A program made the translations under genes and the position numbers. The notes under the pieces are model-generated. The model had not been told where the DNA came from. It searched no databases and saw only the letters and a list, made by a program, of their open reading frames with translations. From Streptomyces iranensis (lineage in GTDB: Bacteria > Actinomycetota > Actinomycetes > Streptomycetales > Streptomycetaceae): DNA of 64,000 nucleotides. The stretch covers positions 186,001 through 250,000 of the forward strand of contig NZ_JAGGLR010000018.1 in NCBI RefSeq assembly GCF_017874715.1, given 5' to 3'. The stretch's first letter is position 1; each line of letters begins with the position of its first letter. This document shows positions 1 to 10,552 of this stretch, piece by piece.

Positions 1-718
1 CGCTCCCGTGGGCGGTGACGGCCGGTGCCGCCGCCCGGACCGGCCGCAGGAAGCCCAGCGACTGGGCGGCGTGCACGGCGCGCAGCGGAAGCCCGGTGTC
101 GCCGAGCGTACGGGACCAGATCTCATGGCCGATGCGGTCGCGCTCGGCGCGCGTACGCGACTCCTCGGGGAGCGCCGCGTCACGGGCCCGGAACTCCGCG
201 ACGGCGGCGGCGACCGCCCCTCGTACCTCGTTCACGCCCGGCAGCCCGTTCACCCGGCGCCAGCCGCCGCGTGGCGGCAGCACCCCGGCCCATGGCGGGC
301 CGGTGACGGCCTGCGGCACGGTGACCACCAGGCCCCGGACACCCCGGTCACGGCCCTCGGGCCCGTCGGCGGTCCGCGCCGTGTCCAGCGCGTCCGCGAA
401 CTCGCCCGCCGAGACCGTGGTGTCCAGCGCACCCGGCCCGCCCGCCGCCCCGGCCGACGTGGCCGACTCGTCCGACTCGTCCGACTCGTCCGACTCGTCC
501 GACGTGGCCTCGGTGCTGACGATCGCCTCGAGCCGCGCCGTACGGATCGCGAGGACCTCGAAGGACGGCGGCCGGCCGAAGACGGCGAGCACACCGGCGC
601 CCGCCTGCAGCCGCACCGCCGCCGCCCGGTCGTAGTGGATCAGCCGGGCGAGGAAGGCGGCGAGATCGGCCGCCTCCCCGGCGTCGGCGAAGTGGAGCTC
701 CTGGTTGGAGGCCGTCAT
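1..718 (-). CDS. Conserved actinobacterial protein of unknown function (3' part outside window)
   Basis: An open frame runs leftward from an ATG at 718 off the window edge, giving at least 239 residues with no stop. It starts MTASNQELHFADAGEAADL and is mostly Ala/Arg/Glu-rich, soluble, with no signal peptide or membrane segment. Around residues 70-85 it has a Ser-Asp-Glu tract encoded by about four copies of a 9-bp unit (466-505), probably a variable linker. Its start overlaps the stop of the upstream thioesterase gene by 4 bases (ATGA), so the two are likely translationally coupled and part of one operon with ettA. I do not recognise a catalytic motif. The call rests on frame, codon bias and context; the C-terminus is not visible. 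Confidence 0.7.
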   Translation of the reverse strand, partial: MTASNQELHFADAGEAADLAAFLARLIHYDRAAAVRLQAGAGVLAVFGRPPSFEVLAIRTARLEAIVSTEATSDESDESDESDESATSAGAAGGPGALDTTVSAGEFADALDTARTADGPEGRDRGVRGLVVTVPQAVTGPPWAGVLPPRGGWRRVNGLPGVNEVRGAVAAAVAEFRARDAALPEESRTRAERDRIGHEIWSRTLGDTGLPLRAVHAAQSLGFLRPVRAAAPAVTAHGS

Positions 719-1230
719 ACCGAGACGGCCCCCTCCGCCTCCGCCCGTTCGGAGCCATCGGCGGATCCGGCGGGCTTCGTGGCTGCCTCGGACGCCTTCT
801 TGGCGGCGCGCTTCTTCACCGGGTCCGGCTCCAGGTACTCGGTCAGGAACTTCTCCTCTTCCGGGGTGACCCGGCGCGGGCGGCCCTGGTCGAGGTCGTA
901 GGGCACGATGCGGGTGGCGGCACGCACATACAGGGCGTCCTCGTCCTTGATCTCATAGCGCAGGGTGAGATACGCGGCCTTGATCTCCGTCACCCAGGTC
1001 TCGATCGTCACCGGACGGTGCCGGTGGACGAGGGGCCTCAGATAGTCGATCTCGTGCCGGGCCACGACCACGCCGCCGGTGAACGCGTTACTCCCGTTCC
1101 CCGGCGCCAGCCGCCACATGAAGTCGACCCGGGCCTCCTCCAGATAGCGGAGGAAGGTCACGTTGTTGACGTGGCCGAACGCGTCCATGTCGGACCAGCG
1201 CAGAGGACAGGAGTAGATATGGCGTGCCAT
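715..1230 (-). CDS. Hotdog-fold acyl-CoA thioesterase (4HBT family)
   Basis: 171 residues. The N-terminal 130 residues fit a single 4-hydroxybenzoyl-CoA thioesterase-like hotdog domain. It opens with the YSCPLRWSDMDAFGHVNN segment, in which the D-x-F-G-H-V-N-N core carries the usual catalytic Asp. Predicted role: hydrolysis of a fatty or aromatic acyl-CoA thioester in the cytosol; the substrate cannot be read from sequence. Residues from about 135 on form a Lys/Ala/Glu-rich tail (VKKRAAKKASEAATK) with no counterpart in short family members. It lies 4 bp downstream of ettA and overlaps the next gene by 4 bp, which suggests one transcript. The ATG start fits, with no better alternative. Confidence 0.88.
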   Translation of the reverse strand: MARHIYSCPLRWSDMDAFGHVNNVTFLRYLEEARVDFMWRLAPGNGSNAFTGGVVVARHEIDYLRPLVHRHRPVTIETWVTEIKAAYLTLRYEIKDEDALYVRAATRIVPYDLDQGRPRRVTPEEEKFLTEYLEPDPVKKRAAKKASEAATKPAGSADGSERAEAEGAVSV

Positions 1231-1234
1231 CCAC

Positions 1235-2899
<1,665 letters not shown>

Positions 2900-3083
2900 G
2901 AGAAACCGTCCGGCAATCTGGTAGGTATCGAGGTGCGGCTCCGCCGCGGGGTCCGTATCCGTGGCGGCTCCACCGCGTGAGGGTAGATACAGCCATCTTG
3001 CCGTACAGCCCGCCCGAGGCGGAAACCCGTTTGGTCCGGCGTGCGGCCTGGGTCCGGCATTCGCCGTCCCCCCGGCGACACGA

Positions 3084-3114
3084 AGGGCCGGAGCCTCCAT
3101 GAGGCTCCGGCCCT
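3084..3114 (-). terminator. Strong hairpin terminator below the TQXA surface-protein gene
   Basis: A perfect 14-bp inverted repeat (AGGGCCGGAGCCTC / GAGGCTCCGGCCCT) with a 3-nt loop lies 90 nt downstream of the surface-protein stop and 185 nt upstream of the ettA start. There is no U-tract, as usual in Streptomyces. The rest of the gap 2900-3203 holds no gene I can support; the ettA promoter presumably lies between 2900 and 3083. Confidence 0.75.
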
Positions 3115-3203
3115 CCATCACCGCGTTCTTCGATGATCACCACATCCGGTGACCGTCGCTTCACTCAGCGATCACTGCTGCCCTGGCGTCGCCGCCCTGG
3201 CGT

Positions 3204-4601
3204 TCACTCGCCCGCGGTCGCCTTCTTCTTACGGACGAAGAAGATCGCGCCGCCGCCGACCACGACCAGCGCCACGGCGATGCCCGCGATCATCGGGGTG
3301 TTGCTGCTGCTACCGGTCTCGGCGAGGTCGCCACCGGAGGTGTCACCACCGGTGCTGCCACCGGCCGACGCGGGGCTCGGCTGCGAGGAGGGGGTGTCGC
3401 TGCTGCCGCCGCTGCTGGAGGTCTTGCAGTCGAGAACGCCGGAGAAGGTCTTCTCGAAGCCGTTCGGACCGGAGATGGTGAACTTGTAGCTCTGGTCCTC
3501 CTTCACCGGGGCGGTGACGGTCTTCGACTGACCCGCCTCGACCGTGTACTTCTGGCCCAGCAGCTCGAAGGTGAACGCCTCGTCGCCCTTGTTGGTGGCC
3601 GTGATGTCCACGCCGCCCTTGGCGCAGTCCTTCTCGGCGGAGACCGCCGGGACCGCGCCCTTCTTCGCCCAGTTCGCGGTGGCGGTGGCGGAGACGGTGC
3701 TCTCGCTGGAGCCGGCCAGGATCTGCGTCTGGCTCTTGGTGGCGCTGGCGAACGCGCGGCCCACCGGAACCTTGGTGGCGGCCTGGGCGGTCAGCGTGGC
3801 GGAGCCGTCCGACGCGCCCTTCGGGACGTCGAAGTACACCTCGCCGCCGTCGGCGGCGCTGGTGATGGTCTTGCCGCTCTTGTCGACCAGCTTGACGCCG
3901 CCGCCCGCGGACTCGGAGCCCGGGGCCAGGGTGACGCTGTCGGCGTTGGTGTGGACCTTGACCGGGCCGAGCCGCTCACCGGCCTTGCCGGAGACGGCCG
4001 GCGGGTCCAGGCTCAGCGACGCCTTGGGCTCCTGGAGGTTCTGCGCGTTCTTCTCCAGGTAGTCGGCCAGCTTCTCGGCCTGCGGGTCGGCCGCGTCCAC
4101 CTTCGCGTTGTCGGAGAAGCGCCAGATGGCGACCTGCGTCCCCGCGGCGGCGGTCTTCTCGGTGAGGGGACCGGTGCCCGCCGTCTTCGCCAGCGCGCCG
4201 AGGTCGTTCACCTGCGGGTAGGAGTTCTGCAGAACCCAGTTGATCTTGCCCGCGTTGGGGTTGTTCGCCAGGGACGTCTCGGCCCAGGACTTCTCCTCGT
4301 ACTTCGCCTTGCTCTGCGTCGGGTTGTGCAGATCAATGCAGTACGTCTGGATGGAACCGCCATTGTCGACCGACATCTCGAAGAGACCGGCGCCGACCTG
4401 CTGATCCTTGCCGTTGTCGTGAATGACGGCCTTGTCGAACGTCTTGAGACCGCCCAGCGTGGCGGTCGCGCCGCCCCGGCTCGGGGGCGCGTCATCGGCG
4501 GCGGCGGTGCCTGCGGTGGCCATCGCGCCCGCAGCGACCAGACCGGACGCCAGAACGGCGGCCGCAAGGCGGGCAGCGCCCCGCCTCCTTACAGAAATCA
4601 T
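3204..4601 (-). CDS. TQXA thioester-domain surface protein with sortase (LAETG) signal
   Basis: 465 residues. An Arg-rich N-terminus plus a hydrophobic stretch and AAADDA cleavage region (residues 1-36) form a Sec signal peptide. Residues about 45-180 are a Cys-Gln thioester domain: Cys88 in the TYCIDL motif and Gln156 in the TQVAIW (TQXA) motif are the pair that forms the internal thioester in this family, used for covalent attachment to surfaces. The middle holds Ig-like segments. A Ser/Gly/Pro linker (about 395-430) leads to LAETG, a transmembrane helix and RKKK, the cell-wall sorting signal of Streptomyces class E sortases. GGAGG precedes the ATG. The gene appears monocistronic: hairpin after it, AT-richer 217-bp promoter region (4602-4818) before it, with an imperfect palindrome GGAACCGATCGTTCC at 4701-4715. 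Confidence 0.9.
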   Translation of the reverse strand: MISVRRRGAARLAAAVLASGLVAAGAMATAGTAAADDAPPSRGGATATLGGLKTFDKAVIHDNGKDQQVGAGLFEMSVDNGGSIQTYCIDLHNPTQSKAKYEEKSWAETSLANNPNAGKINWVLQNSYPQVNDLGALAKTAGTGPLTEKTAAAGTQVAIWRFSDNAKVDAADPQAEKLADYLEKNAQNLQEPKASLSLDPPAVSGKAGERLGPVKVHTNADSVTLAPGSESAGGGVKLVDKSGKTITSAADGGEVYFDVPKGASDGSATLTAQAATKVPVGRAFASATKSQTQILAGSSESTVSATATANWAKKGAVPAVSAEKDCAKGGVDITATNKGDEAFTFELLGQKYTVEAGQSKTVTAPVKEDQSYKFTISGPNGFEKTFSGVLDCKTSSSGGSSDTPSSQPSPASAGGSTGGDTSGGDLAETGSSSNTPMIAGIAVALVVVGGGAIFFVRKKKATAGE

Positions 4602-4818
4602 GGTTTCCCCTCCGGGCGAGCGCCAGTCAGTTGGTGCGCCTCGCCAGCGAACTCAAAACTCAGGAACCCCCGTTGGGCACGCAGGGATCCTAGGGAGAAA
4701 GGAACCGATCGTTCCCCGGGAATACCTAGACCCAACCGATCCGAATCGGAATCGTTATCTAATCCCCGGATCCCATATGACCTGGGATTATCGACAAATC
4801 TCCCGCGGTCACGGCCAT

Positions 4819-5358
4819 TCACGGGGAAGTTGCCCCGGTCGGCGTGTTTAGAAGTGGTTTGGCCTGCGAAACCCGACGAAATGCGGATGTACCCCGCGTG
4901 AGATCGTGTCCGACCGCCACCGCGTCGATCTCCGCGGTGACCCAGCGCCTGGGCTGATGCGCCCCACCACCGGAATCCCCACCCGGGGCCGGAGGAGCGG
5001 CCGCACCTCCCTCGCCCCCTCCCCCTTCTCCCTGAAGCGGCCGGTCCCTCTCCCGCTCTCGCTCCCGGTCCCATTCGCGCTCCCGCACCCGCAACGTCCC
5101 ATGGACGACGAGAGGTTCACCGAGCGATACCGACCCGGCGACATTCGCGGCGAGCGACCGCCACGTCCAGACCGTGTAGAAACTCGTGTACGCGTCCGCC
5201 CACGCGTCCCGCCCCCGGTCCCAGCGGCGCACCGTCACCGCCAGCCGGAACCGGGCCACCGCGACACCCGCCGCCGTCTCCCAGAAGTCCGGCCGCGTCG
5301 CGGCATTCCCCACCATGGTCACCCAGCTCTCGTTCACCGGCCACGCCTCCCCCATCAC
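4819..5358 (-). CDS. ssb: Single-stranded DNA-binding protein (SsbB-like)
   Basis: 179 residues with one N-terminal OB-fold. The NESWVTMVGNAATRPDF opening, the FRLAVTVRRWD strand and the FYTVWTWRSLAANVAGSVSLGEPLVV segment are typical of actinobacterial SSB paralogues. An acidic/Arg-rich low-complexity stretch (EREWDRERERERDRP, then Gly/Ala-rich) interrupts the fold between about residues 92 and 130; the domain resumes with VTAEIDAVAVGHDL. The C-terminus lacks the acidic DDxPF tail of housekeeping SSB, so this is more likely the SsbB type used in sporulation or under starvation. The start may be the first or second Met, or a GTG at residue 8 (VNESWV). The 250-bp gap to the next gene (5359-5608) contains only degenerate GCCCTCAGACCCC-like repeats. 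Confidence 0.88.
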   Translation of the reverse strand: MMGEAWPVNESWVTMVGNAATRPDFWETAAGVAVARFRLAVTVRRWDRGRDAWADAYTSFYTVWTWRSLAANVAGSVSLGEPLVVHGTLRVREREWDRERERERDRPLQGEGGGGEGGAAAPPAPGGDSGGGAHQPRRWVTAEIDAVAVGHDLTRGTSAFRRVSQAKPLLNTPTGATSP

Positions 5359-5608
5359 TTCGCGGCTCTGTCATGCCGCTCGTGGACCATGCTGCCCGGC
5401 ATCACGAAACTCCGCCGGGGCCTGTGCACGACCCCGCGTTTGTGGACAACTCGGCCACCCGGACGAGTGACCACCCGTCACGCCGCGGCCCGTCAGACCG
5501 GCGCCCGTCATGCCCCGGCCGCCAGACCCGGCCCTCAAACCCGGCCCTCAGACCCCCGCCCGTTATGCCCCGGCCCTCAGACCCCACCCGACACGCCGAG
5601 CGAGCCCC

Positions 5609-7525
5609 TCACGCCCCGCCCGCCGCGACCACGTACTGCGCCCGTACCTCCCCGTACCGCGCCAGCTCCGTCTCCACCGGCTCCAGCACCCGTCTGCGCC
5701 CGCACTCGGCCGCCGCCTCCCGCAGGCGGCCCTCCACCGACCGGCCGTGGCGTCGGGCGGGTCCCCGCGCGGCCGCCCGGGAGCCCCACGCCAGCGTCGG
5801 GCCGACCACCGCGCCGCCCAGCACCAGCAGCGCCGGCATCCACCACTCCGGCCCGCCGAACACCCCGGCCATGGCCCCCAACAGCCACAGCACCCCCATC
5901 ACTTGCACCAGCAGCACGGTCACCTGAGCCGCCGCCACCATCGACCACCACACCGGCCGGACCGGCCGCCGGTGCGCCGTCTCGGCCGCCACCGCCTCGT
6001 CGACCGCCTCCGCCAGCCCTCTGCCGCCCCACCCGGCCGCCTCCCGGACGGCCTGGGCCCATGGACCGGGCAGTCCGGCCGTCGCCTCGTCCCCGAGCGT
6101 CCGTACCGCCTCCTCCACCGCGGGGCGCGCCGTGACCGCCTCCACCGCCAGCGTGCGCGCCCGCGCGCCCGGGATCTCCGTCCACTCCCCGGCTCCAGGG
6201 GCCCGCGAGCCCCGAGAGCCGCCTTGAGGGCCCCCTGAGGCGCGGCCCTTCCTCCTCCGCAGCCGCCCCCAGGGCGTTCCGCACGCCCACTCCGCGTCCC
6301 TCAATCTGGCGCGCTCGGCCGCCTTCCCGGCCGCGCCCGCGCCCGCCGCCTCGGCCAGCCGGTCCTCGAACTCCGCCCGCGCCCGCTCGGTGAGCCCGAC
6401 CGGCCCGCTGTCCGCCACATACTGCGGCCGCAGCCGCGTCATCGTGCCGTCCACGTCCGCCGACAGCCGACGCTCGGCCGCCCCGCACTCGGCCGTGAGC
6501 CGCGCGAGCGTCTCCCGGAGCTCCCCGACGCCCTCGCCGGTCAGCGCGGACAGGGCCAGCACGGCCGCCCCCGGCTCCCCGTGCTCCCCGAGCGCGAGCC
6601 CGTCCTCGTCCAGCAGCCGCCGCAGATCGTCCAGAACCTGGTCCGCGGCCTCGCCCGGGAGCCGGTCCACCTGGTTGAGCACGACGAAGGTCACCTCGGC
6701 ATAGCCCGCGAGTGGCCGCAGATAGCGCTCATGGAGGACCGCGTCCGCGTACTTCTCGGGGTCCACCACCCACACCACCGCGTCCACGAGACCCAGCAGC
6801 CGGTCCACCCGCTCCCGGTGGCCCGGGGCGGCCGAGTCGTGGTCGGGCAGGTCGAGCAGGACCAGGCCGCGCAGCGCGGGGTCGTACGGATAGCCCGGGT
6901 TGCGCCGGTCCACAGCCGGGATGCCGAGCCGGTCCAGCAGGCCGTCGGCGTGGTCGGTCCACGCGCAGGCGAGGGGCGTGGCGGTGGTCGGGCGGCGGAT
7001 CCCGGTCTCGGAGAGGGAGGCTCCGGCGAGGGCGTTGAACAGTGTCGACTTACCGCTTCCGGTGGCCCCGGCGACGGCGACCACGGTGTGCCCGTAAGGA
7101 TGCCGTCCCCGCGCGTCCGCCTCGTCGAGCACCCGCGCGGCCCCGGCGAGCGTGCGCCCCTCGAGCCGGGACCGGGACAGCCCGACGAGCTGGCGCAGGG
7201 CCTCCAGACGGGGCCGCAGGGTGCCCGTGGCGAAGCTGCGGACGCCGGCCTGGTACACGGCGTACGGAGGGCCGCCGAAGGACCGTCGCCCGGCCTCCTC
7301 CTCCGGGAAGTAGCCCCTCGCGGCGCGGGGGATGTCCGGTGCGGCCGCCTCCACCGCCCCCTGGTCCATCGCACGGGCCGGGCGGTGCGCCGCACGCCCG
7401 GCGGCCCGGCGGTGCGCCCGCCGGGCGATCAGGCCGTCGTCCCAGGAGTGGCGGCCCCCCGCCGCCCGGTCTCCCCCGCCGCCCCCGCCGTCCTCGTTGC
7501 CGCCGTTGCCCTCCGTGGCCGTCAC
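5609..7525 (-). CDS. Membrane-associated dynamin/YfjP-family GTPase
   Basis: 638 residues. The first about 70 are a Gly/Arg/Ala-rich disordered arm. A GTPase domain follows with G1 GATGSGKST, G3 DLPDHDS and G4 NQVD. The C-terminal third holds two hydrophobic segments (WWSMVAAAQVTVLLVQVMG and WWMPALLVLGGAVVGPTLA), so the protein probably sits on the inner membrane face. It starts 6 bp after the stop of the second GTPase gene, so the two are very likely co-transcribed and may work as a pair, as tandem bacterial dynamin-like proteins do. Specific function unknown; septation or membrane maintenance is possible but not shown here. Confidence 0.85.
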   Translation of the reverse strand: MTATEGNGGNEDGGGGGGDRAAGGRHSWDDGLIARRAHRRAAGRAAHRPARAMDQGAVEAAAPDIPRAARGYFPEEEAGRRSFGGPPYAVYQAGVRSFATGTLRPRLEALRQLVGLSRSRLEGRTLAGAARVLDEADARGRHPYGHTVVAVAGATGSGKSTLFNALAGASLSETGIRRPTTATPLACAWTDHADGLLDRLGIPAVDRRNPGYPYDPALRGLVLLDLPDHDSAAPGHRERVDRLLGLVDAVVWVVDPEKYADAVLHERYLRPLAGYAEVTFVVLNQVDRLPGEAADQVLDDLRRLLDEDGLALGEHGEPGAAVLALSALTGEGVGELRETLARLTAECGAAERRLSADVDGTMTRLRPQYVADSGPVGLTERARAEFEDRLAEAAGAGAAGKAAERARLRDAEWACGTPWGRLRRRKGRASGGPQGGSRGSRAPGAGEWTEIPGARARTLAVEAVTARPAVEEAVRTLGDEATAGLPGPWAQAVREAAGWGGRGLAEAVDEAVAAETAHRRPVRPVWWSMVAAAQVTVLLVQVMGVLWLLGAMAGVFGGPEWWMPALLVLGGAVVGPTLAWGSRAAARGPARRHGRSVEGRLREAAAECGRRRVLEPVETELARYGEVRAQYVVAAGGA

Positions 7526-7531
7526 CTAAGG

Positions 7532-9199
7532 TCACCTCTCCTTCTGCAGTACGGACAGCGCGGCGATCAGTTCGACCTGGTGTTCCGGGGAGATGTCCAG
7601 GGCGTCCAGAGGGGCGAGCCTGCGGTCGCGCTCCGCCCGCATCGCGCGGGTGACACAGCCGTCGAGCAGCCGTCCGCCGCGGTCGCCCAGGCGCAGCGCC
7701 GCATGCGCGCCCAGGGTCTCGGCGAGCTTCTCGCCCGCCTTACGGGCGCGGCGTCCGCCCAGGAGGGACGCGGCGAGCAGGGCGGCGATCTCCTCGGGCA
7801 CGCAGCTGCCCCCGCGTTCGGCGATCCGGACCCGGGCCTCCTCCTCGGCCAGCTCCTCGGCGCAGCGCCGCCAGTGCCGTACGGACACGCCGATCCGCTC
7901 GGCGGCGCCGCGCGCGTCGCACGGGGCGAGTCCGACCCGCGCGGCCGGGTCCTGCCTCCCGGCCTCCGCGACCCGTTCGTCAGCGGTGGCGGCCGCGCTG
8001 CGCAGCAGGGTGGCCAGGGAGTCGGTGAGAGCCGTAAGGAGCTCATCGGGGGCGCTGCCGTGCGGCAGCCCGTGCCAGTGGGTGAGCGCACCGCCCGCGA
8101 GCGCCGCCCCCTGCGCGATCTCGCGCCGCACCCGCTCCCCGGCCTCCCCGTACGCGCCCTCCACCCGCTGGATCAGCCGCACCGCGGCCGCGTGCTGCGC
8201 CGCCGCGGCCCCGGCCAGCGCGGGCATCCGGGCGCGCAGCGAGGCGAGCGTCCCGGCGGCCGTACGGGCGGCGGCGGCCGTACGGGCGTACGGATCCTGT
8301 GCGTGCTGGGTGAGCCAGGCCCGCAGGGCCGCGACGGCGGTGGCCGGGAGCAGCCCACTGCCACCGCCCGCGGATTCCGGGAGCTCGGGGATGGTGAAGC
8401 GCGGGACATCGCCGAGCCCGGCCGCCGTAAGGAGCCCGGCGTACTGCCGCGAGACCTCGGCGGCCAGCTGGTGCGGCACCCGGTCGAGGACGGTGACGAG
8501 GGTGACGTCGTACTCCTTGGCGGTCCGCAGCAGATGCCAGGGGACGGCGTCGCCGTAACGGGTGGCGGTGGTGACGAGCACCCAGATGTCGGCGGCGCAG
8601 ATCAGTTCCGCGGCCAGGTCGCGGTTCCGCGCGACCAGCGAGTCGATGTCGGGCGCGTCGAGCAGTGCGAGCCCCCGTGCCAGCCCCGGGTCGGTCTCCA
8701 CCCGCAGCGCGGCCGGCCCCTCCTGCGCCCGCCCCTCCTCGTCGTACGCGCTCTCCGCCCGCTCCCCCTGCGCCGGCACCCACACCCGGGTGAGCCGCGG
8801 CAGCACCCGCTGCCCGGCGAACCAGGGGCGGTCGTCGGGGTGGCACACCAGCACCGGCGTACGCGTTGTGGGCCGCAACACACCGGCCTCGGTGACTCGT
8901 CGGCCGACCAGCGAATTGACGAGGGTGGACTTGCCCGCGCCCGTCGATCCCCCGATTACCGCCAGCAGGGGCGCTTCGGGGGCGCGCAACCGGGGCACGA
9001 GGTAGTCGTCCAGTTGAGCGAGCAGCTCGGCACGGCTACGGCGAGCGCGGTCGGCGCCGGGAAGGGGGAGCGGAAACCGAGCGGCGTCGACACGGTCACG
9101 CAGTGAGGTCAGCGCGTCGAGCAGCCGGGGCCGTACGTCCAAGATCGCCACATGATGAAGAATGCCCGCTTTTGGTGTCTTTTTGAAGCGTATGCTCAC
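7532..9199 (-). CDS. Dynamin-like GTPase, partner of the adjacent GTPase
   Basis: 555 residues. G1 is GGSTGAGKST at about residue 85-94, followed by a Thr-rich switch (RPTTRTPVLVCHP), G3 LLDAPDIDS and G4-like TVLDRV (weaker than NKxD). The C-terminal half is Ala/Arg/Glu-rich and helical with no clear transmembrane helix, unlike its downstream partner. The ATG at 9199 is used here, but family members often begin near LDVRPRLLDALTSL, so a GTG at 9151 is a plausible alternative. First gene of a two-gene operon with the following GTPase. Confidence 0.82.
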   Translation of the reverse strand: MSIRFKKTPKAGILHHVAILDVRPRLLDALTSLRDRVDAARFPLPLPGADRARRSRAELLAQLDDYLVPRLRAPEAPLLAVIGGSTGAGKSTLVNSLVGRRVTEAGVLRPTTRTPVLVCHPDDRPWFAGQRVLPRLTRVWVPAQGERAESAYDEEGRAQEGPAALRVETDPGLARGLALLDAPDIDSLVARNRDLAAELICAADIWVLVTTATRYGDAVPWHLLRTAKEYDVTLVTVLDRVPHQLAAEVSRQYAGLLTAAGLGDVPRFTIPELPESAGGGSGLLPATAVAALRAWLTQHAQDPYARTAAAARTAAGTLASLRARMPALAGAAAAQHAAAVRLIQRVEGAYGEAGERVRREIAQGAALAGGALTHWHGLPHGSAPDELLTALTDSLATLLRSAAATADERVAEAGRQDPAARVGLAPCDARGAAERIGVSVRHWRRCAEELAEEEARVRIAERGGSCVPEEIAALLAASLLGGRRARKAGEKLAETLGAHAALRLGDRGGRLLDGCVTRAMRAERDRRLAPLDALDISPEHQVELIAALSVLQKER

Positions 9200-9524
9200 T
9201 CGTGCGCGTCAAAGAGACCCACCCGGATCACCCCAAAAGGAGCACGAGGCGGACGTGACGACAGGGGCGCGGGCATAACGAGTGCACAACACCCGTTCCT
9301 TGAGGCGTGAAAAACGATGCAAGTTTCGGACCTGCCTGCGATTATCAGACCGCTTCACCGAACCTCCACAACGTGCCACGGAGGTGAAGCAACCGGGGCG
9401 AGGTGCAAGGAGCCCTATCCTTGTCCCGGCAAGGTCACGGTCCGTCGAGCCCGGCCACCCGCACCACGGCCGCCCCGCCGGCCCCGCAGGCACCGGGGGC
9501 TCACCCGCTCCATGACCACCACCG
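9200..9524. other. Gene-free promoter region between GTPase operon and tRNA
   Basis: No credible ORF. The part next to 9200 should carry the GTPase operon promoter on the minus strand, and the part before 9525 the tRNA promoter on the plus strand. AT-richer patches occur around 9165-9240 and 9295-9370. I see no clear operator. Confidence 0.5.
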
Positions 9525-9597
9525 GCCCCCGTAGCTCAGTGGATAGAGCAGGCGCCTTCTAAGCGCTTGGCCGCAGGTTCGAGTCCTGCCGGGGGCG
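9525..9597 (+). tRNA. tRNA-Arg (anticodon TCT)
   Basis: A 73-nt cloverleaf folds by eye: acceptor GCCCCCG/CGGGGGC, D-arm GCTC...GAGC, anticodon stem GGCGC/GCGCT with loop CTTCTAA (anticodon TCT, reading AGA), 5-nt variable loop, T-arm GCAGG-TTCGAGT-CCTGC, discriminator G. CCA is not encoded. Its 3' half, from the anticodon stem on, is duplicated exactly at 12131, so this gene is the integration site of the element to its right. The original downstream terminator now appears to lie beyond the distal copy. Confidence 0.95.
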
Positions 9598-9599
9598 CA
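9555..9599 (+). repeat. Attachment site, tRNA-proximal copy (45-bp core)
   Basis: A 45-bp stretch from the tRNA anticodon stem through the 3' end plus two bases is repeated without mismatch at 12131-12175, offset 2576 bp. Flanking bases diverge immediately on both sides. This is the normal att pattern of actinobacterial integrative elements that use tRNA 3' ends. Confidence 0.9.
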
Positions 9600-9848
9600 A
9601 ACACTTCCTCACCCGCGGAGACACCTGTGAGGCTCTCCCATGTTCGGAAGCACATCGCTCATGGGCCAAGCGCTCTGCGTCCAGCCATGGGGCTCGGGAT
9701 CCGCGCCGCACAGGGTTCACCGGTCGGCGTAGCTCAGCCAGACACCGGAAAGCCGACTGTGCGCCGCCGCACACGGACAGCGTTCACAAGAGTGCATTCT
9801 CAAGAGATTGATTGTTGGGTGTGAGACCCATGTGCCATCCTCAGGCTC

Positions 9849-10178
9849 GTGAGTGCTGAGGATCTGCGATACGAACGTGATCGGAAGACGTCGGCGCTGG
9901 CCGCCATCGCCATCCAGCAGCAGGTGATCCGAGGGCTGGAGGAGGACATACGCAGAGAGCGGGAAAAGCTCGCCGAACTCGTGTCCGCGGCCACCACCGG
10001 AACGCCCGGCAGCCCGATCCCCTACGGCCGTGTCGAGCATGTCGCACGCCTTCTCGGCGTCAAACGCGACCGTATCGCCAAGATCCGCGCCGCGGTCCGC
10101 AGGAGTCGGACCGGAAGGACACCACAACCATCCGAGCCGGCAACCGCCGTGCCGCCCCCACTCCACACTGCCGCCTGA
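9849..10178 (+). CDS. Small coiled-coil protein with C-terminal helix-turn-helix-like segment
   Basis: 109 residues from GTG (MSAEDLRYERDRKTSALAAI). Residues about 15-45 are heptad-like and charged (EEDIRREREKLAEL), suggesting a coiled coil. Residues about 60-85 (GRVEHVARLLGVKRDRIAK) look like a helix-turn-helix in which GVKRDR would be the turn and the start of the recognition helix. A Pro-rich tail ends it. Possibly a small DNA-binding accessory protein of the island; I do not recognise the family. It is followed after 29 bp by the DUF6247-like gene in the same orientation. A GTG start is chosen because no ATG precedes the coiled coil. Confidence 0.55.
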   Translation: MSAEDLRYERDRKTSALAAIAIQQQVIRGLEEDIRREREKLAELVSAATTGTPGSPIPYGRVEHVARLLGVKRDRIAKIRAAVRRSRTGRTPQPSEPATAVPPPLHTAA

Positions 10179-10207
10179 CCGGCGAGCCGAAGGGAATCCC
10201 ACCGCCC

Positions 10208-10552
10208 ATGTCCACCGCACCCCAAGGCGGGATGACGGTCCCGCCCATGCCCGAGCGGACTCCGAAGTCCCTGCGCGCCGCCATCGCCCAGCATGCGCCG
10301 CAACTCCTCGTGGACTTCGACCGGCATTGGCGCCGCGACATCGCCGACGCCTACGACCTTGCCCCCGTCCCCGCCTTCATGGCCCGCTGGTGGGGCGAGT
10401 ATGCCCTCGCCCGTAACCCGGAACTTGAAGCCAGGGTCCATCGCCTGGAGGACGAGGCCGCCCAGGAGAGCGACTACGCGCGCGCCAAGGCGATGATCGA
10501 GGATGCCGGGCGCATCCGCCGGGCAGCTGCGAAGGCGGAGCCCGGCCAGTGA
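10208..10552 (+). CDS. DUF6247-like protein (possible antitoxin-type partner)
   Basis: 114 residues from ATG. The segment SLRAAIAQHAPQLLVDFDRHW followed by a helical, acidic second half (RVHRLEDEAAQESDYARA) resembles the short actinobacterial DUF6247 proteins, which commonly sit directly upstream of a small RelE-like gene. Here too the stop overlaps the start of the next small frame (GTGA). That arrangement suggests a toxin-antitoxin-like pair whose second gene is now broken. Function is inferred from context only. Confidence 0.6.
   Translation: MSTAPQGGMTVPPMPERTPKSLRAAIAQHAPQLLVDFDRHWRRDIADAYDLAPVPAFMARWWGEYALARNPELEARVHRLEDEAAQESDYARAKAMIEDAGRIRRAAAKAEPGQ

Noticed and set aside
2900..3121. 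N-terminal extension of ettA
   Set aside because: The extra residues are Arg/Gly-rich without family similarity and cross the terminator hairpin; the conserved N-terminus starts at the TTG at 2899.
6581..9106. Plus-strand frame opposite the GTPase genes
   Set aside because: Antisense shadow of two genes with clear GTPase motifs.
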